A DNA stretch of 64,000 nucleotides. Origin: Podospora pseudoanserina. Lineage: Eukaryota; Ascomycota; Sordariomycetes; Sordariales; Podosporaceae. Both the position numbers and the translations under genes were made by a program. Below the pieces are notes generated by a model. That model searched no databases, was not told the DNA's origin, and was given only the letters and a program-made list of their open reading frames with translations. The stretch is taken from positions 5,642,001 through 5,706,000 of the forward strand of contig NC_085920.1 of NCBI RefSeq assembly GCF_035222485.1, read 5' to 3'. Every line of letters begins with the position of its first letter. Within the stretch, counting starts at the first letter, position 1. Positions 1 through 12,443 of the stretch are shown here, piece after piece.

Positions 1-109
1 AGATGGTCTGATAGCATAGAGTGCCATGGAGATTTTCCGGGTGAAATAGAGGGCCTAAATAAGGTTTGCCTGACCACCCGTCTTGGTAAGCACCTCGCGT
101 ACCGGACTC

Positions 110-1441
110 TCATTTATGACTCCTTGGCAGCACCTTCGCAGCTTCAAGCTCACCGAACACATCCGAGAATGCCTTCCATGTATCTTGATATCTACAAGCC
201 GGAGTGTGTTAGCTTAAATCCACAATCACCTCAAAAGCACAAGAACTTACCCAGTCCACCCAAACTCCCTGGCCTTACTCATACTAACCACCAGATCGAA
301 ATCCCTCCCCAGCTCAAAATCCACAAACGCCCACGTCCCCTTCTCTAACCCATCCTTCTGCAACCCTTCCTTCTCCGCCAACCTCTCCCACGCCTTTTTG
401 ACATCCTCCTGCTTCGCCCACTTGACCAAACTCACCCTCTGACTCAGCATGTTCCTCTTCACCCTCCCCTCCAACCCCAACTCCTTCTCCCAAGCCTTAA
501 TAGGCGGCGCCTCATTCATCTCAAATTTCCCTGCCAGTTCCCCAACTTCTTGTTGAAACTGCCCCTGATCAACCTCCATCCCAAATCTCCTTGCCAGCCT
601 GGGCCACATATCCTCCCAAGTCTGCACATCCCCATTCACCACATTAAACGCCTCATTCCTCGTCTTGTCCTCGCACACAACCCACTCGCAGAATTCCGCG
701 TGGAGCTTGGAGCTAGTGTAGCAGTCAAAACCCAAGTAAAACCCCTCATTCCCAGGAAAAGCCAGTTTCCTCCCTTGCTCCTTGCAAACAGCAGCGTAAA
801 TTCCCAGTCCGGAAGCCAGGTTCATAAAGTTCCCGTTCGCAAAACCGATCACATCATTAGGGTAAGTGACGTTCCATCCAATATGGGGGTTAGCCTTGCA
901 GAAATCATGGAGGATATCTTGCTGTCTGTAGTAAAAGTTGGGCGGGTAGATGTTCTGGTCTGTAAGCCAGGGATCAGATTCCATCATCGGGTTCTTGGCG
1001 CGGCCGAGGTGGACGCCGTACTGCTTGCATCCCGTGACGAGGAGGATCCGCTTGATGGATTTGGCGGCACCGGTGAGGGTGAGCGCGCGGAGGAAGTTGG
1101 CGAGCATGTCGCCGTTGACTTTCCAGTTTTCTTCCTCGCTGTCCTTTTGCATGTAGGCTGCGAAGAAGACGTATTCGCCTGAGACGGAGGCAAGGTCTTT
1201 GGCCATGTCTTCGGCTGAGTGGAGGAGGTCGATGTGGTTGTGGACTACGTTGGAGGGGTAGTCGTCTTTTTTGGAGCGGGAGAGGGCGTGGATCGTTTTC
1301 CATTTTGTAGGGTTGAAGGCGAGGCGGTAGACGATTTCTCGGCCGAGAATGCCTTGGGGGTGTGTTAGTGAGAGGGATTGGAGAGATGGGGATGATAAGG
1401 GGTTACATACCGGTTGCGCCGCACACGATTGCTGAGGACAT
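110..1441 (-). CDS. PRISE-type short-chain dehydrogenase/reductase (progesterone 5-beta-reductase / iridoid synthase-like)
   Basis: Likely an NAD(P)H-dependent reductase of enone-type substrates; the real substrate is unknown. Three exons fit: 1441-1411, 1352-251 and 191-110, giving 404 aa. The first exon supplies the start of the Rossmann motif (GATGILG, residues 8-14) that is lost if the long middle frame is read alone. The middle exon seems to end at a stop, but that stop lies inside a strong GTAAGT donor. A last exon then adds a tail with YQDTWKAF and ends LPRSHK, as is usual in this family. The NFYYRQQDIL segment fits the extended-SDR active-site Tyr and the TGCKQYG segment follows family pattern. 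Length is normal for PRISE proteins. No signal peptide, so probably cytosolic. Family call is firm; substrate is not. Confidence 0.9.
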
Positions 1442-4400
1442 CTTGACTGGATATATTTTTGAATTTTGACCCCACAGGAACGAAATAGCAATGATTTAAC
1501 GTGATGGCAGTTTTTGAGGTGAAAATTAGGGTGGTCTGGCTTGGTTTGAGAATTGTGAGATGTGCTTCTGTTACTTGTGAGGTTGATATGGTTTGCGAAA
1601 ATGGATGACGTCAAATGACAGGTCCCAAGATCTTCACCACAGTGCGGCCCCATTTATGTCCATGATATCACCACAAAGAGCCGCCGAATGACAAGCAACT
1701 CCCCTACATTACCAGTTATTCATCGATGTATATGTCCGCCAAGCAATGGTGGCCCTTGTGGTTGCTGCCAAGACAGAAGACGACCGTTGTTGTTTTGCTA
1801 TCCCTGTCAGGGACTCAGGGGCACGGAGCAGCCTTTCTCTAGCCCCATCCAAGGCATCTATATTTGGTATGAGCTTAATTTGACCACCACTACAGGCAAA
1901 AACAACGACAATTCTCCCACACACGCGAAGACATCTTGGAGTGTGGTCCGGAGACGGCGTCGGGGTATACGAAAGCGGCACGGGATCGTGGTACCAAGAT
2001 TTCGGCCAGGCGCCAAAACCTTCTCAACAAATGCGGCGAACAAAACAGGAAGCTGGTCGGAGGCAGTCGAGAGTAGGTTCTGATGTGAGGTGGTGGTTCC
2101 TGGCGGCGTGTAGCCCCTCAAGCATGAGATCCAATCGATTCCATCGATCGAGACATGGTGAGGCGGAGAAAGGGCTTGTTCGGCGACCATGTGGGGGTAC
2201 TCGGGACTGCGGACGTTACTAAGGAGGGTACTACTGCTCAGAACAGAGGTCTACGACATGTCAGTTTTCGTTTCTCGTGTCTTCCGCACATATCATGGCT
2301 CGGCAGTCGGCACAGAGATTGAACGCGTTGTTGATATCGTGACGGACCAGTTGCGATGTAACTCAGGTACCGCAGTCGAATGACTTGTGTCATGATGCTC
2401 ATGCAAGGAGCTAATTGTTCGTTCCACCGCATGGAACTGCAAGTGCAACGTTTGATACCCGGTGAAGATCTAGAACCTTTTCAAAATGGGGGTCCAGACT
2501 TTTGTCTTCAATGGAGGACGAGAAAGATCCAGCATCATACCACCTTGCCGAATGACGGTGATACATTACTCTTCTGTTCACCGATCATATGATATCATAG
2601 GTAAGTTCAACCATCACAGCCTCAATGCCGTTACGATTGACGCTATGGCATGTCTAGGTTTCAAGGTTCAAGTAATCGCCGAAGGTGCCGCAAGGTCGGC
2701 GACGTTGTCAAGGAGGCGAGATCTGAGCAATAGCTGGTCGGTTCTTAATTCTACTTGCAATGCGGAACTGTGGGGTAAGAGTTAGCAAATACCCCAAACT
2801 GATGAAGGATGTTGTCATCGGGCCGAACCTGACTTCTTAAAGAGCTTCTCCAGCGTCGGATCAAGGATGTCACGTTGAGGGTCCTGGAACAATGTCAGGG
2901 ATTGCGACGATATGGGGTAGATGCTGTAGCATGGGGAGGCTGTGCACCTCGATGAAGAATGGCGGTCACTCAGAGGAGCAAATAAGGCTGCAGCAACTTT
3001 TGCATGGGGCTTGGTGCATGCCGCGTCTTCCAATTCGTTGCTTCCGTCTGTTTACACATTATCTGGGTGGACATTGGGGTGAACCAGTTGTTGCACTTGT
3101 TCCAAAGCCATGCTGAGGCGCAATCCAGACCTTTGCTGTTTCTGGGTGTTCCATGGCAGAAGCCACTATCTCCAAGTCTTGGCTTTTGCGGACTGCGCTC
3201 CGTCCTGGCGCAGTCCAGTCAATGTGCGAGGGGCAAGCAGCACCCATGCCGTGGGCACCGGCAAAGCGCCCGTTGTGTCTCGTGCTGCATCACCGATAAC
3301 TGATAGGTCGAAAATAAGTGGACAGAGACCGCCGGAGAAGGGCTTATTTGGGCCAGCTCCCGTCCACGGCAGTGCGACAGTGCAAGTCCCCGATCACCGC
3401 CCGCTTCGTCCAAGTCCTGCCCGAGGAGGAGTGTCGATTGTGAGAAGACTGTGCATTATCTTTCGACATTCTTTCCCAAAGCTGTGGTCAGTGGCTTTGG
3501 TGGCTTCAATGGTTTCAACCGCTTCAACCGCTCAAACGTACAGTGCTACTAGATACCTTACCAGATATGGTTGGATGGCGCCGGCATCGCCGCCAGGTGG
3601 AGAGCTGGTTGCTCCTCAGTCCCCTCTCTGGGGCTGCAGCAAGTGCAGGGGACGTACAGCACTAGCTCCCAAGGTCTCGGGAAATGAAGCATCTCATCCA
3701 ACAGAACCGAATGGCCGTTGAAAGCCGGGGGAATCTGGAGAGCCACCGACTGCCGCTTCCATGACAATACCCCACCATGAACCGCAGCACTTCCCCTCAG
3801 TCGGCCGCTTTCACGACCGAGATATCCTTCAGCCGTCACATCGTGGGCAAGAGCGATAAGCTTCCTGCCTGATCGGGTTGCACTTTGTGAGCTGAAAGTC
3901 GGCCGAGACCAGCGATAGGCCAATCAGGCTCAAAAAAGAGGCCGAGAGGTAGCTTGAAGCCAATCACAGCCGTCGAATTCTGCTGCCGGCAGGTCCAGCT
4001 CCACGGGTATGGCAACCCCCTTCAACTTGACCGCCACGTTGCTTGTCTTTGACAATGAGTCTGTGCAGGGACCCATCCGTAGGGCTGATGTCCTTTCTGG
4101 TTGAGGGTACGTATCACACGGGAACTGGCGAGAGCACTGCAAGTCATGCTCGTGTTTCATCACCAGACAGCTTCTACTTCCACTGCTGCCATGCATCACG
4201 GCTTGATTGCTCGGAGGATGCCGCAGCATTTCCCTCAGGTGTCACTCAGATCGTGGCGAAGGCCAAGAGAAATCCCTCTCTACTCGATGCTCCCCGAGGC
4301 TCAGCATGAGTTCACTTGTTCATAAGTAGAGGCGATACCTGCCCGATCAGGCTTCAATTTTGACGCCATATTCACTCATGACAATCCGCTTACACATCAA

Positions 4401-4443
4401 TGTTTTATTTAACTCTTAAATACTGCTCATAATACTACCCACA
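1442..4443. other. 3 kb intergenic stretch
   Basis: Only short overlapping frames on both strands, none with a recognisable domain or a consistent exon chain. Splice-like words occur near 2600 and 2780, but the frames around them do not join into a protein. It lies between two divergent genes (the reductase on minus, the Myb gene on plus), so it can hold two promoters. I see no repeat or transposon in it. Confidence 0.5.
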
Positions 4444-5705
4444 ATGTCTCCCACCTCATCAGCTGCTTCGAAGCAAAAGACTCGACAGGTGTGGACTCCA
4501 GAGGAGGACCATGTCCTTTCAGAAGCTGTCAGGGCTGGTAAGTCAAGTCTATCATTGCCCAATCACCCCGCCTTTGTCCTACCAGATGTAGCTAACAAGC
4601 CTCCTCCCCACCGCAGAAACCCCAGCACACGGCCCCATCAGTTGGCACAAGGTCGCCTCCCATTTACCGGGTAGGAACAATAAGGATTGTCGCAAGAGAT
4701 GGCACTATAGCATTATCAACACCATCCGGAAAGGCACGTGGACAAAAGACGAAGACCAGAAGCTCAAGGCCGCAGTGGAAGTGTATGGAGCACGCTGGAG
4801 CAAGATTGCAGAGGCAGTGGGCACTCGCAACGGGGATCAATGCTGGAAGCGGTGGTACGACTGTCTTGATCCCAGCATTGACAAAAGCCCGTGGACATCA
4901 GACGAGGTATGTCACGCCACGAGATGAGACACATACCCTCAAGATTGTCTAACACAGTTTAATTTAACAGGACGCGAGACTCCTCCACCAAGTAAGCAAA
5001 AGCGGTCGAAACTGGAGCGAAATCGTACACAAGCACTTCCCCAACCGCACCTCCCTGTCCGCCAAGAACCGATACAGCATCCTCCAGCGCAAGCAAGAAA
5101 ACGCGTCCAAGTCTTCCTCCAAGAAGTCCGCTATCACATACTCCACAGCTTCAAGCCCAAGCCCAGGGCCCAGTCTCAACTACCTCAGCCCCCCTTCCAT
5201 CGCATCCAGCAGCACCAGCACCCCAGAGCCAGAGTCGTACCCAGAATGGTTCGTCAATAGCGGCAACAGCCAGCCTTCCAATATGGACTTTGGCTCACTA
5301 GACCAGGGATACTCCCAGCCTGGTGGGTGGTACCAAGGAGGGGCGATGAGCACATCCCACTCGCCAAGTCCTCAGCTGGGTGGTGCTGGGCTGGAATGGA
5401 CCACCACTGGCTCGAGTGACACGACTTGGAGCTCACCTGATATGAGCATCATGCAGAGCTACTCGCCTGCTCCTCCAACCCTGCTGCCGCAACAGTCGTT
5501 GGGTTTCCCGGAGCTGGATTATTCCCAGACTCGGCAACCACCTCAACAGCAGATGTATGAGCAGTTGTCTGCTGTTGATGGAAGTTTATCGGGATACAAC
5601 ATGCTGGGAATTTACCAGACTGATGCGTTGGTGTATGAGCAGAGTGAGCAGCCGGTGATGGGCTTTACTCAGCCGATTGGATATGGGGGTGGACAATGCT
5701 GGTGA
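4444..5705 (+). CDS. Myb/SANT-repeat DNA-binding protein
   Basis: Predicted nuclear transcription factor. Exons 4444-4537, 4617-4906 and 4971-5705 join in frame to 372 aa. Three tandem Myb/SANT repeats fill residues about 12-175. Repeat 1 opens with VWTPEEDHVLSEAV, repeat 2 has GTWTKDEDQKLKAAVEVYG and ends QCWKRWYDCL, and repeat 3 has SPWTSDEDARLLHQVSKSG and ends SAKNRYSILQRK. The spaced tryptophans of each repeat are present. The rest is a Ser/Pro/Gln/Tyr-rich low-complexity tail with no known domain, as in activation regions. Both introns are short with good donors (GTAAGT, GTATGT) and a CTAAC branch. The target genes are unknown. Confidence 0.9.
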
Positions 5706-7713
5706 CGGGCGTGGAATGTCTCGATAATGGAAAAATGTTCATTCTGTCCCTCTTGTAGCGACAGAGAAAAGCGCAGGGTTAGTTGCATGGGTCTGGAGTT
5801 TTTGCATGCCTGGGTTGGGCTTTTGGTTTTCTATTTATCTTACTTTTAATGCTATCTGTCGGAGAAACTCCATTGAATAGAGAAAAATGACATTTCATAG
5901 GTATCCAAGATGAGATGGGTTTGTGATGTCGTGTCAACGAGTGAACTCATCGATGCCGAAGAATGACGGGGGAATGTGGAACATGCCCCCAAGGAACCAT
6001 GGTGAGGCGTGGGCGCTGAGACTTAATAGCAGAGTCGGTCTTTTTTCTTTGAGAGATGTCTGGTTGGCGTTGAGGTCCATGACACGGAAGTTCCCTCCGA
6101 GAGATTGAGGTAATAAAAAGAATGTTTGGTTTGCGAGCCTTGTTGTCCTGCTGAACAATCTTCAGCCGGAACAAGAACAATCTAATGGTATTGTTACTGA
6201 GCCACTAGCATGCATGACTGCGTAGATGGTCTGGGGTTAATTGGAAGGGATATAGGGACTTTTAGATACTTGCTGTTAGTAGTTGGAGTTGGTGCTGCTT
6301 GACAGCTCTCGGATAAGGAGAATAGAGGGAGTGGGTTGGGCAAAAAAAGGAAAGTAGAAAACGTCAAAAGAACAAAAGAAATTCTCATCCATCTGAAGGA
6401 TCCTCCCTGGAATGACCCAGGTCCCCTTCAACCCCCAGATCGTACTATAATCCAACATGATAGCAACACTGAGCTTCCCCAGTCCTCAGCTCCTCCTCCG
6501 AGGAGGATACGACTACAAACGAGCAGAACTAGCTAAGCGCCAGGTACACTAGAAAACTGGTTGGAACAGCATTGAATCGAACCCATAACTTCTGCACTGC
6601 TGGGAGTCGACCCAGCAGACAGAAGGGATGAGAGAATGATCCTTTGGGAGCGGGAGCCTGACTAATTGGCTAAACCCTCTGGTTGTTTTGATGACATTGA
6701 GACTGCGGAAACTGATATAAATACCGGGGGCACGTCAACGAGGAAGGAACGACCACATAGCGCGTGATTTCATCGCCCGTCGGCTGTCCACTGTATTTTC
6801 ATTGTCCTTGCTGCTAGCACGGCTCGCGCTAAATATCAAGATTTCCATGTGATTTGGTTGGCGTGTTTATCATCATGACTGTGCTGCAGGCTACAATCAT
6901 GGATTTGTTAAAATTGCATTTTGGTGAAATTGTTTGGTGATGATTGTAATATAAAATCCTGCCTCTCTTGGCCTATCCTCATTTAGGGTGTTCGGCCGAA
7001 ACTTTCTCTCGTCTCTTAACCGACACAGCCTTCGTATCTTGGTCTGTTACTCGAAACAGAATTTACTTGCACATGACTGCCTATTCTATGATCTTGATGT
7101 ACCCAAATGACAGCCTTGGGCAAGCGATGTAAATGGTATATATCTTCGCGCAAATCGATTCTTTGGACTTCCTTTAGTAGAAGACAATGTTAAATTAAGA
7201 TTGACCGTGCCGACAGGTGAAACACTGGGAGACAATGTGGATAGATGGGAGCTCGAAGGGATACAGGAGATGTAGATGGAAGTACAGCTGATTGATGGAG
7301 TATCAAGGCGAACTCTTTGACCTACACATATGATGCCAGCACTCCAGAAGGAGCCTCTCGTCACCTGTGATATGAATCTCAAAACACTTGGGCGGTCACG
7401 AAGCACACGTCAGGGGAGGTGGCAGAATGGAGAGAGGCCGTTTTTTTCTGAAGTCTAGTTGTTCCCTTGATGTTCTGCCTGTGGGAGCACTGGAGGAAGG
7501 AACAGAGCCCTCCCGTTGGCCAATGACGACAATCCGGAGAAGTAAGTCCACGATGAGGGGCAGGATAGTAAAAATTTTTTTGAAGCTGTCGTGAACTTTC
7601 ACACTTTCTTTCTATCTCATCCAAGCAGCCACTCACGATTTTGCTTGCGCGCCCGCTTTCGATTTTTTTTTTCAAAGACTTCGCGTTTGCTTGCGCTCTC
7701 TCTCGTCGTGCTC

Positions 7714-7715
<2 letters not shown>
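5706..7715. other. 2 kb intergenic stretch
   Basis: 3' region of the Myb gene followed by non-coding sequence. It holds only short frames without family likeness. A possible Pol III-type box pair sits at 6553-6672 (listed separately). The 7600-7715 part is pyrimidine-rich on plus and is probably the 5' leader of the next gene. Confidence 0.5.
6553..6672 (-). other. Possible Pol III box A / box B pair with T4 stop
   Basis: Read on the minus strand, TAGCCAATTAG (6672-6662) matches a box A consensus and GTTCGATTC (6582-6574) matches box B exactly. A TTTT run follows at 6556-6553. The spacing is longer than in most tRNAs. The arms around box B do not pair into a T-stem, so this is not a normal tRNA. 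It could be a tRNA-derived remnant, a SINE-like head or chance. Confidence 0.2.

Positions 7716-7763
<48 letters not shown>
7716..7763. repeat. Homopolymer pair T36-A12
   Basis: An unbroken run of 36 T is followed at once by 12 A, ending two bases before the predicted start codon at 7766. The A run can pair with the T run in RNA. Confidence 0.9.
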
Positions 7764-7765
7764 TC

Positions 7766-9289
7766 ATGGCGAAATCTTCCGTTGCCGCTCGCCGTCGCCG
7801 CGCCGAAAGGCGCGAGCAAGCCAGTCGTTCCGCCGGCCCCTCAGCCGCTCGCGCGGCTGCTCACAAACGTCTCGCCGAGCTTCTCCCCAGAAATGGGATG
7901 GTTTACTGTAAGTATTTTGTTGTTTTCCATTAGTTTCCTCAGTTATCAATTCAACTTTTACCCATGTCAAAGGCTGTATCTTGAAGATCCTGGCAGATCT
8001 CTTTTTTCGATCTATCACGACATTCAACCACCTTAGCGACCACAGAGGGTCTGTCAGCAATGACATCTCGCTCTCTCGACCTCTTTCTCCTGCCGGAAAT
8101 TTGCCAATCTCAGGACCGCTATATCCAAGCCACTCAAGGATTACGGATTTGTCAACCACAGGTCATATGCTAGACACCTGGCAAAGACAGGAGTCAGTCA
8201 TGTGATCTCAATTTGACTTAAACGACCAGTCCAACTGCAAAAACCAAATTCAAAAATTCATCCCCCTTTCACCAAACTATCTATGGCGGCGTTGACACCG
8301 TTCACTGATCCAATGGCTAACATGTGCTGGTTACAGCCAACAAAACTGTGTTGTTGAACCGCGCTGCTGCCGATAGCAAAATGATCCGAGCGATCAAGAA
8401 CAGCTGGGTATGTCTTTTTATTGTTTGAAAATCCAAAAAAAGAAAGAAGAAAACGAAAGAAAATAAGAAAAGAAAGGAAATCACAACATCATCAACAAGG
8501 AATGTTTTGGCTAAACAAAACTTTGCGGTACAGGCTTCCAACCTCGAAGTCTCCGTGGTCAAGCTTAGCTTGACCAGATCCATCATGGACAAGGCCCTGG
8601 CCTCAATTTTTGCGGCGGCGACACAAGTGACTCGGGAGATGATGGAGTCAGGGGAAATAAACGGAAACGTCGAAACAATGGCGGTTTTGAACAACTTGAA
8701 GTTGCGCGTCGGAACGGTCCCGGTGGTTTTGGCTGGTGGCGGAACGAGCATGGGCGTGGGCACGTGGGCGAAACTGGTGCCGTCCGAGCTGTTCTGCAAG
8801 ATCTTCATGGTCTTACGGGCTGCTCGGCGGTGCTGGTTCGAGGCGCCAGAGGAGCCGTTTGCCGTGGAGGAGCATTGCGCCCTCGCGCACAACATTGACC
8901 GCTTCTTTGAAGTGGACATGTTGAACTGGGGGGACTTTGCGATGGTCCAGTTTGTGGTGCGGGGTGGGCTGGGTGATTTCGGTGTGGGTGTGGGAGGGGA
9001 GGATGACGATGAGGTCGTCGATATCTTTGCGGGAGATGAGGAGGGAGAGGGGGATGAGGTGGTGGATGAGGTGGGCGAGGAGGATGGTGGTGATGAAATG
9101 GAGATCGACGATGTAAGTTTCCTGGAATTTGATCCCTGGATTTTGACGTGATCAATTATACTAACTGAAAGCTACCAGTCAACTTCCAAGCTGTTGAACT
9201 CTGGTCAGTTGGAGGAGGCGTTCGCTCGCCTTCGGGTGGATATCGGCCAGACCAAGTTGCAGCTGGCCCTTGCCAGGCTGCATTTCTGA
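7766..9289 (+). CDS. Hypothetical protein, Arg/Ala-rich head and acidic tail
   Basis: No family recognised. Four exons (7766-7907, 8337-8407, 8534-9112, 9179-9289) join exactly in frame to 300 aa. Each internal intron has a GT donor, a CTAAC/CTAAAC-like branch and a CAG acceptor. The head is very basic (AARRRRAERREQ). The middle is mixed helical sequence with a GGGTS stretch. Residues about 225-265 are strongly acidic (DDD, EEGEGDEVVDE) and end MEIDD. The last exon is a short amphipathic helix (QLEEAFARLRV). The first intron is long for this region (429 nt). A shorter gene starting at ATG 8071 inside it cannot be ruled out. A basic head plus acidic patch would fit a nuclear or nucleic-acid-linked protein, but that is inference only. 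Confidence 0.55.
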
Positions 9290-9522
9290 TTGCCTCTGCA
9301 GGTGCGGTGTGAGATTGGCTGAGGGCGGATGGAATGGGGACGGCCGTGTAGGATAAAGAACGGGATTGGTGAAACGTGAGGAAAGTGTAGGCTAATTAAA
9401 TGGATTCACGGCGTCTTCAGCCGGACAAAGCGGTATACCAAACGTTGATGAAGGCATCCTTGCGAGATGTCAATGACTGGACGACGTGATAGCCCAAAGC
9501 TTGTAACCATGACATTTGTGGA

Positions 9523-11607
<2,085 letters not shown>

Positions 11608-12443
11608 CTTTGAGGCGCCCAAAAGACCGATTCCGACCCGAGAGTGTTTCACCATCAAGAATCGATCAACTCTGCAAAGACAGCAGGAACCCCTCGTTTC
11701 TGCCCAGCGTGACCGGCCCCACATTCAGACATTTTCTCGCCGCTGACACTCAAAGGACCCACGGAATATGCGGCCGGCGCCGGACGCTAGATCGATTTCG
11801 CCATTACCATCCGTGCCTCTAGATTTTGATCGAAAGAATTAGGCTGGATTTCCAAGGCGCAGGGATCGATAACATTGAACATGCCAACGACAAAACGTGG
11901 GCGCGTGGGTGGGCAGCGCCTCTCCGAAAATACATGCAACAGGCCCAGGAACTCAGGGGCCTGCCAAGACCATCTCCAGATGGCACAGATATACGGCACA
12001 AATTCCCTTCAGCCAATCACCAACATTCCCGAAGCACAATGTTGGTGGCGTCCCTGCATTCAATCCGCGCTCCATGAATCCAACTGCAAGACCTGCAACA
12101 ACAATTATCAGTGCAGCTTACAAGCCACATAGGTAGCCACATAGGTTTGGACTGGCTGAAGAGTTCCGGAAATAGGAAGATGGTCGATTCACCGCTGACT
12201 TGGAGCTCCAGCATCCAACATGCTACGGATGGCACAGCGATGTGTGCTCTCACGTCCTAAGACATGGCCCAAGGCCACGGACCTTAAGACGACCACTTGG
12301 TCCTCCACAAAGCAGCCGAACTTCGTCCATCTGAAGTGAACTCCAGAACATCAGTGTCGCTCTAAGTCGGCTTAGTACAACACCATTGGACCCCACACCC
12401 ATCCGCTGAGACAGCACCATCTACCTCGCCAGTGACACTGATC
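11608..12443. other. Divergent intergenic region
   Basis: Spacer between the alpha-glucosidase (-) and the CorA-like gene (+). It contains only short frames without likeness to proteins. Both promoters must lie here; no clear regulator site was identified. Confidence 0.5.

Noticed and set aside
550-1182. 210-codon plus-strand frame opposite the PRISE gene
   Set aside because: Mirror of a conserved minus-strand gene; no domain of its own.
3110-3721. 203-codon frame upstream of the Myb gene
   Set aside because: Composition-driven, no family likeness, no consistent splice partners.
6553-6672. A true tRNA gene
   Set aside because: Box A, box B and a T run are present, but acceptor and T stems do not pair and no anticodon arm fits.
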